Notes under the pieces: model-generated | The model's database searches: none | The model's input: only the letters and a program-made list of their open reading frames with translations | What the model was told of the DNA's origin: nothing | Shown: piece after piece, positions 7,090 through 12,712 of the stretch | How the letters are laid out: the number at the start of each line of letters is the position of its first letter | Position numbering within the stretch: position 1 is the first letter of the stretch | Position numbers and translations under genes: made by a program | DNA from: Patescibacteria group bacterium | GTDB taxonomy: Bacteria; Patescibacteriota; Minisyncoccia; Minisyncoccales; UBA10102 | Assembly (NCBI GenBank): GCA_018816925.1 | Contig: JAHIUP010000017.1 | Span: forward strand, 1-12,712 | DNA length: 12,712 nucleotides | Direction: 5' to 3'

Positions 7090-7103
7090 GCATGTGCCCG
7101 GGG
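7090..7103. repeat. Distal copy of a 14-bp direct repeat (attachment-like) of the tRNA-Leu 3' end
   Basis: GCATGTGCCCGGGG (+ strand) is identical to 7877-7890, which spans the acceptor strand and downstream edge of tRNA-Leu. The two copies bracket the endonuclease gene with a 787-bp period. Confidence 0.85.
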
Positions 7104-7117
7104 TAGCAATAGAACCT
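7104..7117 (-). pseudogene. Probable remnant of a displaced tRNA T-arm
   Basis: Read on the - strand, the bases before the distal repeat are AGGTTCTATTGCTA. Placed against the intact tRNA T-arm without gaps they match at 8 of 14 positions, including the GGTTC and the TTCNANT loop pattern. With the adjoining repeat, 22 of 28 positions match. The T-stem pairs at only 3 of 5 positions, so it is not functional. It may be the original tRNA 3' half, displaced when the endonuclease element inserted. Confidence 0.4.
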
Positions 7118-7121
7118 ATTC

Positions 7122-7880
7122 TTACGTTACGAGTTCACAGTGGTAAAGTACACGAGGACGTCCGACGCCTTGCCTTGTTGGGTTTCTCAGTGAATACTGC
7201 CGTTCTATATGGAGCAACTTTTCCGCTTTTTTGCGTTTGCGGTGGAGGCATGGAACATCTGAGTTGTAGTACATCCAATCAAGAAGCAAGATGGATTCTT
7301 GCTTGCCGAATTTTAAAGTCCACATAGGAACTCGGTGAGCAAGTAGCTTCTTAGTCTTCCATAAATGCCCATGTGCGCCCGTGAGCTCAGAAATCTTGTT
7401 TTGAAGCCACGAAATATGCACTTCGCTTGCAGAAATGAACTTGAGCCAAATCCTGGTATAGATGTAGTTTGGGTTCTTATAGGTATTATACTTGTCTACA
7501 TAACCGATAATCGATCCATCTCCGTCTAAGTGCCCTCTTAGGAAGTCTCGAAAATATTCATTCGGGATTTTTATTGGACCGAGCGAGTATGTTTTAGCAG
7601 GAGTGAAACCTAAAGTTAGGAACCATCGATATAGCTGTACATTTCCTGCTTGTAGCCGGTAGGTTTGTTTCTTGCCGTATCCGTTATGGTAAGTTTTTGA
7701 GATCTTTGCAGAGGAAGCAATACACGCGCGGAATACTTTTATAAGTTGCAAATCTGTGCAGTGAAGGACGATACATTTTCCGTTTTTCGAAAGATTGCCG
7801 TCGGTCGCCAATACGCCCGTTGCATATGCAAGGTTTGAAGACCAGGGGAATACGATATCAGGTAACTTTCTTCCTGGCAT
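7122..7880 (-). CDS. LAGLIDADG homing endonuclease, 252 aa, abutting the tRNA-Leu 3' end
   Basis: A single-chain, two-motif LAGLIDADG endonuclease. Motif 1 is LAYATGVLATDG (17-28, acidic residue D27) and motif 2 is FLRGHLDGDG (113-122, acidic residue D121). The length and two-motif layout fit a monomeric enzyme that cuts a long asymmetric site. A YNSDVPCLHRKRKKA segment (205-219) is typical of the family end. No intein or intron host reading frame surrounds it. The ATG lies one base after the tRNA discriminator base and inside the 14-bp direct repeat, with no Shine-Dalgarno. It is therefore probably transcribed from the tRNA promoter and released by tRNA 3' processing. Sampled 60-nt blocks are 35-42% G+C, against over 60% in a sampled block of glyA, which supports horizontal origin. 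It appears intact, with no frameshift or internal stop. Confidence 0.88.
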   Translation of the reverse strand: MPGRKLPDIVFPWSSNLAYATGVLATDGNLSKNGKCIVLHCTDLQLIKVFRACIASSAKISKTYHNGYGKKQTYRLQAGNVQLYRWFLTLGFTPAKTYSLGPIKIPNEYFRDFLRGHLDGDGSIIGYVDKYNTYKNPNYIYTRIWLKFISASEVHISWLQNKISELTGAHGHLWKTKKLLAHRVPMWTLKFGKQESILLLDWMYYNSDVPCLHRKRKKAEKLLHIERQYSLRNPTRQGVGRPRVLYHCELVT

Positions 7881-7890
7881 GTGCCCGGGG
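7877..7890. repeat. Proximal copy of the 14-bp direct repeat
   Basis: GCATGTGCCCGGGG overlaps the tRNA-Leu 3' acceptor strand (7882-7890) and the endonuclease start codon (7878-7880). It is identical to 7090-7103. Confidence 0.85.
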
Positions 7891-7965
7891 AGGGACTCGA
7901 ACCCTCAAGAGCTTGCGCTCACAACATTTTGAGTGTTGCGTGTTTTCCGATTTCACCACCCGGGC
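7882..7965 (-). tRNA. tRNA-Leu (anticodon CAA)
   Basis: Read on the - strand, a 7-bp acceptor stem GCCCGGG/CCCGGGC with discriminator A encloses a 3-bp D-stem GTG/CAC with the GG pair in its loop. The anticodon stem CAACA/TGTTG has loop CTCAAAA, giving anticodon CAA, which reads UUG. A long variable arm GAGC-GCAA-GCTC marks the type II tRNA expected for leucine, and the T-arm GAGGG-TTCGAGT-CCCTC is canonical. CCA is not encoded: the bases after the discriminator are CAT, which contain the start of the endonuclease ORF. The 84-nt gene has its own near-consensus promoter 12 nt upstream. Confidence 0.96.
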
Positions 7966-7977
7966 AATTACAGGCCT

Positions 7978-8006
7978 ATTATACGGAAAATAAGAGTTTT
8001 TGTAAA
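7978..8006 (-). promoter_or_regulatory. Promoter of tRNA-Leu (and probably the endonuclease)
   Basis: On the - strand, TTTACA (8001-8006, 5/6 to -35) is separated by exactly 17 bp from TATAAT (7978-7983, a perfect -10). Initiation would be near 7971, about 6 nt before the tRNA 5' end. This is the best promoter match in the window. It begins right after the palindrome that follows topA. Confidence 0.8.
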
Positions 8007-8009
8007 TGT

Positions 8010-8032
8010 CTGCCTAGGTTCGGCCTAGGCAG
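8010..8032 (-). terminator. Hairpin overlapping the topA stop codon
   Basis: On the - strand CTGCCTAGG and CCTAGGCAG form a perfect 9-bp stem with a 5-nt loop. The topA TAG stop (8025-8027) lies within the first arm. Only a weak T-rich stretch follows, and it already belongs to the tRNA promoter, so this may terminate inefficiently or act as a 3'-end stabiliser. Confidence 0.5.
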
Positions 8033-10064
8033 TGGAGGAAGAACCCTTCTTCTGTAAACTGGGACACTCCTTGTTGGAGCACTTTATCTTTGTCTTTCCT
8101 GCCTCCACAAGCAGAGCTTCGCACTTCTCGCACTTCTCACCCGTAGGTTTGTTCCAGAGGGCAAAGTCGCATTCTGGATACCGGTTGCAGGCATAAAAAA
8201 TCTTGCCGCGTTTGGTGCGTTTGGCGACAATCTCCCCATTTCCGCAACGAGGGCAGGAAATACCAAGCTGCTGCGGCTTGTTCTCTTCCAGGGATTCCGT
8301 GTAGCGGCATTTGGGGAAGTTGGTACACGCGGTGAACTTCCCAAATCTCCCGAAGCGCACCACAAGGGGAGAACCGCATTCCGGGCACTTCTCCCCCGTT
8401 TCCACAACGAGGGTTTCTTTGGATACATCCTCGTACTTTTTCTCAAGGGTCTCGGCAAACGGCTCATAGAACGCCTTGAGCATGGGCTGCCATTCTTTTG
8501 TTCCCTCGGCTATCTTATCTAGGTTCTCTTCCATTTCCGCGGTGAACTTCGCGTCCACGATATCCGGAAAGTGTTCCACGAGCAGGTCCGTTACCACGGC
8601 TCCCAGTTCCGTGAGATGAAAACGCCTCTGCGCGTCCTTGTCCACGTACCCACGCTCTTGAATGGTGGAAAGCGTAGGAGCGTACGTGGAAGGTCTCCCA
8701 ATCCCTTGTTCTTCGAGCATTTTTACAAGCGTTGCTTCCGTGTAGCGTGCCGGGGGTTGGGTGAAGTGCTGGGAAGGGAGAAGCTTGGAGAGAATAAGCC
8801 CCTCTTGTTTCTGGAGCGGAGGAAGTTCGGTTTCCTCAAACTTCATTGGGTAGACCTTCAAGAAGCCGTCAAACTTTAAGGTCTGTCCTGTGGCCCTAAA
8901 GATACAGCTTGCAGCTGCTATATCTATAGAGGCCGAATCAAAGAGGGCGGGAGCCGCCTGCGAGGCAAGGAATCTTCCCCGTATAAGGTCGTAGAGCTTT
9001 GCCTGCGGGCCAGTGAGTTTTATGTGAGTGCGTTCAGCTGAAGTAGAGCGTATGGCTTCATGCGCTTCCTGGGCTCCTTTGCTTCTTGTCTTAAAGCTTC
9101 GGGGAAAGACGTATTCCTTTCCGTAATTTTCCTTTAGGTATTTCTCGGCGGATGTTTTTGCGAGAGCAGAAAGGTTTAAAGAATCCGTCCGGTGGTAGGT
9201 AATGGCTCCCATTTCGTAGAGCTGCTGCGCCAGCTGCATGGTTTGTTTCGCAGAAAAATGGAGGCGCTGGGCCGCGGTCTGCTGAAGGGTGGAGGTGGTA
9301 AAGGGAGGCAGAGGATTGCGCCGGGTCTCTTTTCTCTCCACTTCGCGAACCTGCCAGTTGGCTCCCTTGAGGTCTTGGAGGATTGCCTCCGATTCTTCTT
9401 TGCTTTTAATGCCGAGTTTGGGGACTGCCTTACCATCCTTCTTTACGAGAGAAGCGGAAAACTCAAGAGCGTCATTCAGTTTATGGAGGAGCGCCTCCAG
9501 AGACCAGTATTCTTCCGGCTTGAAGGCCTCAATCTCCCGTTCCCTGTCTGCCACAAGGCGCACGGCCACGGATTGCACTCTTCCAGCGGAAAGCCCTCGC
9601 GCTACCTTTTTCCAGAGAAACGGGGAGAGCTTGTAGCCCACGAGCCGGTCTAAGATTCTCCTTGCCTGTTGGGCTTCCACGAGCTGTTCATTAATAGTCC
9701 TGGGATTCTGGAGGGCTTCCTCAATGGCGGATTTCGTAATCTCATGGAACACAATGCGCTTTGGGTTCTTAAGTCCAAGTACCTCTTTGAGATGAAAGGA
9801 GATACTTTCGCCCTCTCTATCTTCGTCTGTTGCCAAAATGACCTCGTTCGCTTTCTTGGATTCTTTCTTGAGCAGAGTTACGTGCTTGCGTGCCTTGGTA
9901 GGGATGACGTAGGTTGGCTCAAAGTTTTTTTCAACGTCAATGCCAAGTTTGCCTTTGGGAAGGTCGCGTATGTGTCCGTACGAAGAAAGAACCTTGTAGT
10001 CCTTTCCGAGGAAGGATTCAATTGTTCTGCCCTTTGCGGGTGATTCAACTACAATTAATTTCAT
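8025..10064 (-). CDS. topA: DNA topoisomerase I (type IA), 679 aa
   Basis: Relaxes negative supercoils by transient cleavage of one strand through a 5'-phosphotyrosine link. The N-terminal TOPRIM domain has VVESPAKG (5-12) and the acidic ATDEDREGE (78-86: D80, D82, E84). The active-site tyrosine is Y290 in ITYHRTDS (288-295), where the usual M after Y is H. GIGRPSTYAPT (454-464) is another type IA hallmark. Three C-terminal four-cysteine zinc ribbons follow: C560/C563/C580/C586, C604/C607/C626/C632 and C645/C648/C662/C667. It is shorter than E. coli TopA (865 aa), mainly in the C-terminal part, but the catalytic core is complete. The ATG at 10064 has no Shine-Dalgarno. Its stop sits in a palindromic hairpin, followed by the tRNA-Leu promoter. 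Confidence 0.96.
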   Translation of the reverse strand: MKLIVVESPAKGRTIESFLGKDYKVLSSYGHIRDLPKGKLGIDVEKNFEPTYVIPTKARKHVTLLKKESKKANEVILATDEDREGESISFHLKEVLGLKNPKRIVFHEITKSAIEEALQNPRTINEQLVEAQQARRILDRLVGYKLSPFLWKKVARGLSAGRVQSVAVRLVADREREIEAFKPEEYWSLEALLHKLNDALEFSASLVKKDGKAVPKLGIKSKEESEAILQDLKGANWQVREVERKETRRNPLPPFTTSTLQQTAAQRLHFSAKQTMQLAQQLYEMGAITYHRTDSLNLSALAKTSAEKYLKENYGKEYVFPRSFKTRSKGAQEAHEAIRSTSAERTHIKLTGPQAKLYDLIRGRFLASQAAPALFDSASIDIAAASCIFRATGQTLKFDGFLKVYPMKFEETELPPLQKQEGLILSKLLPSQHFTQPPARYTEATLVKMLEEQGIGRPSTYAPTLSTIQERGYVDKDAQRRFHLTELGAVVTDLLVEHFPDIVDAKFTAEMEENLDKIAEGTKEWQPMLKAFYEPFAETLEKKYEDVSKETLVVETGEKCPECGSPLVVRFGRFGKFTACTNFPKCRYTESLEENKPQQLGISCPRCGNGEIVAKRTKRGKIFYACNRYPECDFALWNKPTGEKCEKCEALLVEAGKTKIKCSNKECPSLQKKGSSSTA

Positions 10065-10077
10065 TATTTTATTTACT

Positions 10078-10083
10078 ATTGTA
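10078..10083 (-). promoter_or_regulatory. Possible topA -10 element (near-leaderless)
   Basis: TACAAT (5/6 to consensus on the - strand) lies 13 nt before the topA ATG, so a start about 7 nt downstream would give a leader of only a few bases. This fits the missing Shine-Dalgarno. No convincing -35 is seen. I see nothing else in the rest of the 10065-10129 spacer. Confidence 0.3.
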
Positions 10084-10129
10084 TGGCCTCATTGTTGCAC
10101 TGAACCAGAACTTTATCCAATTTCTTGAG

Positions 10130-10190
10130 AAAAAGCAAGCCCTCCGCAACACTACCATACTTCGAAGTATGGTAGTGTTATGGGCGGAGG
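10130..10190 (-). terminator. mfd terminator: 32-nt perfect palindrome with outer stem
   Basis: A 16-bp perfect inverted repeat without spacer (arms 10148-10163 and 10164-10179, centre TTCGAA) is extended by an outer stem CCTCCGC/GCGGAGG (10141-10147 and 10184-10190) across a 4-nt bulge. On the - strand five T's follow six bases later (10130-10134). The mfd stop codon (10178-10180) overlaps the palindrome. It separates mfd from topA. Confidence 0.65.
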
Positions 10191-12139
10191 TGTTCTACCG
10201 CTTCCGATAACATCTGGCAGTAGAGGTTGAGACCTACGGCGTTCACGGAGCCGGATTGTTCTTTGCCCAGGATGTTGCCCGCTCCCCGTATCTCCATATC
10301 CTGGAGGGCTATGCGATAGCCAGCTCCCAGTTCGGTAGCTTCCTTTAGGGCCTGGAGGCGCATTCTCGCTTTTTCCGTGAGCTTCCCGCTTCCATAGAGG
10401 AAGTAAGCGTACGCCTGCTCCTTTCCTCTTCCGACGCGTCCCCTTAGCTGGTAGGCCTGGGAGAGTCCAAGCTTGGTTGCGTCCTCCACGATAAGCGTGT
10501 TTACGTTCGGGAGGTCCAGGCCATTCTCAATAATGGTGGTGGAGCAGAGCACGTCATACCTTCCATGCCTGAAATCCTCCATTACTTCTATGAGTTCGTG
10601 CTCGGAGAGCTTCGCGTGCGCAACCCCTATGGTGGCCTCCGGCACCAGCAGCTCAAGTTCCCTTCGTACCTTCCTTATGGTCCCAACCCTATTGTGGAGG
10701 TAGTAGACCTGGCCTTTTCGGGAAAGCTCTTCTTGGATTGCGCTCTTTATGCGTTTTGCATTCCTCCTTGCCACAATGGTTTTGGGAGGCCGTCTCTCCT
10801 CGGGAGGCGTCTGCACCATACTCACTTCTTTAAGGGAAGAGAGCGCCATGTACAGGGTACGAGGAATGGGGGTAGCAGATAACGAGAGCACATCCAGGGA
10901 TTCCCTGGCTTCCAAGAGGCGTTCTTTCTGTTTTACCCCGAATCTTTGTTCATCGTCTATGACAAGAAGGCCGAGGTTGTGGAACTGCACGTCTTTGGAA
11001 AGAAGCCGATGGGTGCCAATGACGATATCTATCTTTCCCTCACGCAGTTCTTTGAGAATCTCCACCTGTTCCTTTGCAGATTGCAGGCGGGAGAGGAGGG
11101 CTGTTCTCGCGGGCGTGTCCTTGAGACGTTCCTGAAAGGTGAGGTAGTGCTGATGCGCCAGGATGGTGGTGGGGGTCAAGAGCGCTGTTTGTCTTCCGTT
11201 TTCCACCGCCCTTGCCATGCTGCGCAGGGCAATTTCCGTTTTGCCGAATCCCACGTCCCCGCACACGAGCCGGTCCATGGGTTCTTCTTGTGCCATATCT
11301 TTCTGGATATCCTCTAGCGCTTGGCGTTGATCCGGGGTCTCCACATAGGCAAAGGTGGAAGCAAGGTGCTCTTCCAATTCGCTCGTTTTTTCGTACGGGG
11401 GTCTTGTGGCGAGGTTCCGTTTCGCGTACAAGTCCAGGAGCTTACGCGCGAGTTCCTCCACTTCCTTGCGTATTTTGTGTTTTGTTTTGAACCAGAGGGG
11501 AGAGCTCAAACGGGATATGCGGGGTTCCCCGAATCCCACGAACCTGGAGAGTTTCCGCTCCAGGCCTTTGGGCACGAAGAGCTTGTCGCCGGCCGCGTAC
11601 TCCAGGGCATAGCACTCTTTTCCTTGTACCTCCTCGAATCCGCGAAATAGTGCCACCCCGTGATCTAGGTGCACGAGGTACTCTCCTTCCTTGATTCCCT
11701 TGAGGTCGGAGAACATCTTCTGGGAACGGAGACGTTTCTTGAGAATGTCCCTTGCTTTATCTTCATCTGGTACGGATACGGGTAGCTTTTCTATGGTTTC
11801 AATGATATTCCCTCGGAACTCCAGGCGCAGGGCGCTCCCTCCATGGATAGGGAATACCTCTATTATGCCTCCGATGTGGCTAAACTCTCCTGGCTGTCCT
11901 GCCCGGAACACCTTCTCATACCCCAGTTCGTCCAACTTGCGCAAGATAGGGGACAGCCCCTCCTGCGTACCTACTTCTAGCAAGAGAGTGTTCTCCTGAA
12001 AGAATGGCTGTGTTTTTCTTGCGGTAATGAGTTTGGAAAGATTCTCCTCAAACCAAACGCCCCCCTTTTCCAGAAAGTAGGGGGTTATTCCTGCGAGGAG
12101 TATCCTATCTATTATTTTGGGTGGATGTACTATTTGCAT
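10178..12139 (-). CDS. mfd: Reduced transcription-repair coupling factor (Mfd-type SF2 translocase), 653 aa
   Basis: Mfd removes stalled RNA polymerase and recruits nucleotide excision repair. Present: a UvrB-like D1b remnant (GEFSHIGGIIEVFP, 84-97), the RNA polymerase-interaction domain start (EGEYLVHLDHGVALF, 151-165), the translocase entry ETPDQ (267-271), Walker A GDVGFGKT (294-301), DDEQRFG (395-401, usually DEEQ), SATPIPRTL (421-429), QAYQLRGRVGR (561-571) and the translocation motif MEIRGAGNILGKEQSG (615-630). It ends about 20 residues after that motif. E. coli Mfd has 1148 residues; here most of D1-D3, including the likely UvrA-binding D2 region, and the entire autoinhibitory D7 are absent. 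The frame is clean, so this looks like natural reduction rather than a pseudogene. RecG is excluded because of the RID and UvrB-like parts. The ATG at 12139 has AAGGG 5 nt upstream. Confidence 0.88.
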   Translation of the reverse strand: MQIVHPPKIIDRILLAGITPYFLEKGGVWFEENLSKLITARKTQPFFQENTLLLEVGTQEGLSPILRKLDELGYEKVFRAGQPGEFSHIGGIIEVFPIHGGSALRLEFRGNIIETIEKLPVSVPDEDKARDILKKRLRSQKMFSDLKGIKEGEYLVHLDHGVALFRGFEEVQGKECYALEYAAGDKLFVPKGLERKLSRFVGFGEPRISRLSSPLWFKTKHKIRKEVEELARKLLDLYAKRNLATRPPYEKTSELEEHLASTFAYVETPDQRQALEDIQKDMAQEEPMDRLVCGDVGFGKTEIALRSMARAVENGRQTALLTPTTILAHQHYLTFQERLKDTPARTALLSRLQSAKEQVEILKELREGKIDIVIGTHRLLSKDVQFHNLGLLVIDDEQRFGVKQKERLLEARESLDVLSLSATPIPRTLYMALSSLKEVSMVQTPPEERRPPKTIVARRNAKRIKSAIQEELSRKGQVYYLHNRVGTIRKVRRELELLVPEATIGVAHAKLSEHELIEVMEDFRHGRYDVLCSTTIIENGLDLPNVNTLIVEDATKLGLSQAYQLRGRVGRGKEQAYAYFLYGSGKLTEKARMRLQALKEATELGAGYRIALQDMEIRGAGNILGKEQSGSVNAVGLNLYCQMLSEAVEHLRP

Positions 12140-12148
12140 CCGTACCCT

Positions 12149-12176
12149 TGTATAACAAAAAACCCAATATTTTCAA
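12149..12176 (-). promoter_or_regulatory. Candidate mfd promoter overlapping the pth terminator
   Basis: On the - strand TTGAAA (12171-12176, 5/6) and TATACA (12149-12154, 4/6) are spaced by 16 bp. A start near 12142 would lie almost on the mfd ATG at 12139. The -35 is part of the pth terminator stem, so the two signals share bases. The AAGGG next to the ATG would be left out of such a short transcript, which weakens the call. Confidence 0.35.
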
Positions 12177-12182
12177 ATATTG
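12157..12182 (-). terminator. pth terminator
   Basis: On the - strand CAATATTT and AAATATTG (12165-12182) form a perfect 8-bp stem around GA. Two G's then precede six T's (12157-12162). It begins 10 nt after the pth stop codon. Confidence 0.7.
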
Positions 12183-12192
12183 CAAATGAAAC

Positions 12193-12712
12193 TTAGTTCA
12201 ACCAAGTTTTTACAATGGCGGCGCTTGCCTGGCGAAGGATTTCTTTGAGAGCGACCTGTTCTTCTTTCGTGAATTTTTTGAGCACGAATGTTTCGGGGTC
12301 CTTGGGTTTTCCCGTTTCGGGAAGAATGCCAATGCGTATTCTTGTGAAGTCCTTAGTTCCGAGTTCCTGGATAATGGACTCCACTCCTTTGTGCCCTGCC
12401 GACCCTCGATTCTTTACCACCCGTACCTCACCGAAAGGGATGTCGATATCGTCGTGTACCACCACGAGGTTTGCTAAACTCGGTTTAGCTTCTGCTAAAT
12501 CGAGTTTAGCAAGAAGGGAGCGTACCGCCCTGCCGGAATTATTCATGAAGGCCTGGGGTTTTACGAGTACTGCCTTGCTCCGAGCAAGGATTTCCTTGCT
12601 CGGAGCAAGGATCTCTTGGAGGGAGCCCTCGGAAACGAGGGCGGAATACTTTTTAGAGAGTTTGAACTCGGGGAATCCGTGTTCTGCCGCAAACGCGTCC
12701 AAAGCCATAAAC
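12193..12712 (-). CDS. pth: Peptidyl-tRNA hydrolase, 5' end cut by the window edge
   Basis: Pth releases peptides from peptidyl-tRNA dropped by ribosomes. Seen are KPQAFMNNSG (substrate-binding Asn region), VHDDIDIPFG with the catalytic-site aspartate, and RGSAGHKGVESII, all in family order. The reading frame continues past the ATG at 12708 to the edge: the preceding codon is Phe, giving FMALDAFA, which matches the GFMALD segment that normally follows the catalytic histidine. The true start and that histidine therefore lie outside the window. Compared with E. coli Pth, the loop before KPxxFMN is about 11-14 residues longer and the loop before HDD about 5 longer. Both extensions are encoded by in-frame palindromic elements. 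The gene is followed by its own terminator. Confidence 0.93.
   Translation of the reverse strand, partial: FMALDAFAAEHGFPEFKLSKKYSALVSEGSLQEILAPSKEILARSKAVLVKPQAFMNNSGRAVRSLLAKLDLAEAKPSLANLVVVHDDIDIPFGEVRVVKNRGSAGHKGVESIIQELGTKDFTRIRIGILPETGKPKDPETFVLKKFTKEEQVALKEILRQASAAIVKTWLN
12473..12510. repeat. 38-nt nested palindromic element A inside pth
   Basis: Arms GCTAAACTCGGTTTAGC (12473-12489) and GCTAAATCGAGTTTAGC (12494-12510) pair at 16 of 17 positions around a 4-nt loop TTCT. Each arm is itself a 7-3-7 palindrome. The element is in frame, encoding roughly LAKLDLAEAKPSLA. Confidence 0.8.
12573..12610. repeat. 38-nt nested palindromic element B inside pth
   Basis: Arms CCTTGCTCCGAGCAAGG (12573-12589) and CCTTGCTCGGAGCAAGG (12594-12610) are exact reverse complements around a 4-nt loop ATTT. 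Each arm is an 8-1-8 palindrome. The element is in frame, encoding about ILAPSKEILARSKA. It matches element A in size and layout but differs in sequence. Confidence 0.85.

Larger units (their letters stand above)
7090..7890 (-). mobile_element. Putative tRNA-3'-end-targeting homing element (repeat - endonuclease - repeat)
   Basis: The unit consists of a 14-bp direct repeat, a short non-coding strip with a T-arm-like remnant, the LAGLIDADG gene, and the second repeat copy inside tRNA-Leu. The tRNA remains intact. Removing one repeat plus the intervening DNA would restore tRNA-Leu followed directly by the palindromic terminator at 7062-7087. No integrase, transposase or obvious self-splicing intron core is present, so how it moves is inferred only from the layout. 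Confidence 0.55.

Noticed and set aside
7090..7117. A second complete tRNA gene at the distal repeat
   Set aside because: Only an acceptor 3' strand and a decayed T-arm are visible. The upstream bases are the endonuclease coding end, and no D-arm or anticodon arm can be drawn.
7104..7890. Group I or archaeal-type intron within tRNA-Leu
   Set aside because: The tRNA is already complete and well paired before the endonuclease begins, nothing interrupts the anticodon loop, and no intron core structure was recognised in the few bases outside the ORF.
12471..12610. CRISPR-like array in the repeat-rich part of pth
   Set aside because: Only two elements are present, with different sequences, in frame within a conserved gene; there are no direct repeats with spacers.
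12193..12708. Complete 171-aa pth beginning at the ATG at 12708
   Set aside because: The frame runs on to the window edge, the preceding codon fits the conserved GFMALD segment, and the catalytic-histidine region is missing, so the gene is cut by the window.

Overview
The window looks like a chromosomal segment of a Candidate Phyla Radiation (Patescibacteria) bacterium, most likely a parcubacterium. This is inferred from protein character, not from a marker gene. GlyA and FolD carry diverged motifs that I associate with this group (an ELIPSEN start to the GlyA core, KDPDVLSS in FolD). Mfd is very short at 653 aa. A LAGLIDADG endonuclease sits against a tRNA gene. The leftmost gene belongs to a hypothetical family I recall from these genomes. 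Genes are packed tightly with few Shine-Dalgarno sites. TGA is used as a stop, so the code is standard.

Left half, + strand. A stand-alone 201-aa hypothetical gene (127-732) has its own promoter-like elements, a strong Shine-Dalgarno and a terminator behind it. A tight gene run follows: yvcK/CofD-like (881-1888), a GlmU-like nucleotidyltransferase with a left-handed beta-helix (1890-3116), a tsaC/Sua5-type tRNA modification enzyme (3140-3700), an MFS transporter (3711-4910), glyA (4907-6241) and folD (6244-7056). Gaps are 1-23 nt, and the transporter and glyA overlap by 4 nt. GlyA makes 5,10-methylene-THF from serine and FolD oxidises it to 10-formyl-THF, so the last two genes form a one-carbon module.

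Right half, - strand, convergent with the left. Reading from the right edge: pth (5' end cut by the window), a reduced mfd, topA, then tRNA-Leu(CAA) with a near-consensus promoter. Directly abutting the tRNA 3' end is a two-motif LAGLIDADG homing endonuclease ORF. A perfect 26-nt palindrome at 7062-7087 separates the two convergent units.

Four observations stand out. (1) The last ~35 codons of the 201-aa protein are overwhelmingly NNC codons, rich in aromatic residues, Gly and Asp, unlike the rest of the gene. This resembles a diversity-generating retroelement (DGR) variable region. (2) The endonuclease is bracketed by a 14-bp direct repeat of the tRNA-Leu 3' end. The distal copy extends into a decayed T-arm, as if a ~787-bp element had inserted at the tRNA 3' end and replaced it. 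(3) pth contains two in-frame 38-nt elements with the same design: 17-nt arms, a 4-nt loop, and each arm itself a palindrome. (4) Mfd lacks most of the N-terminal module and the whole C-terminal D7 domain, and its stop codon lies inside a 32-nt perfect palindrome.
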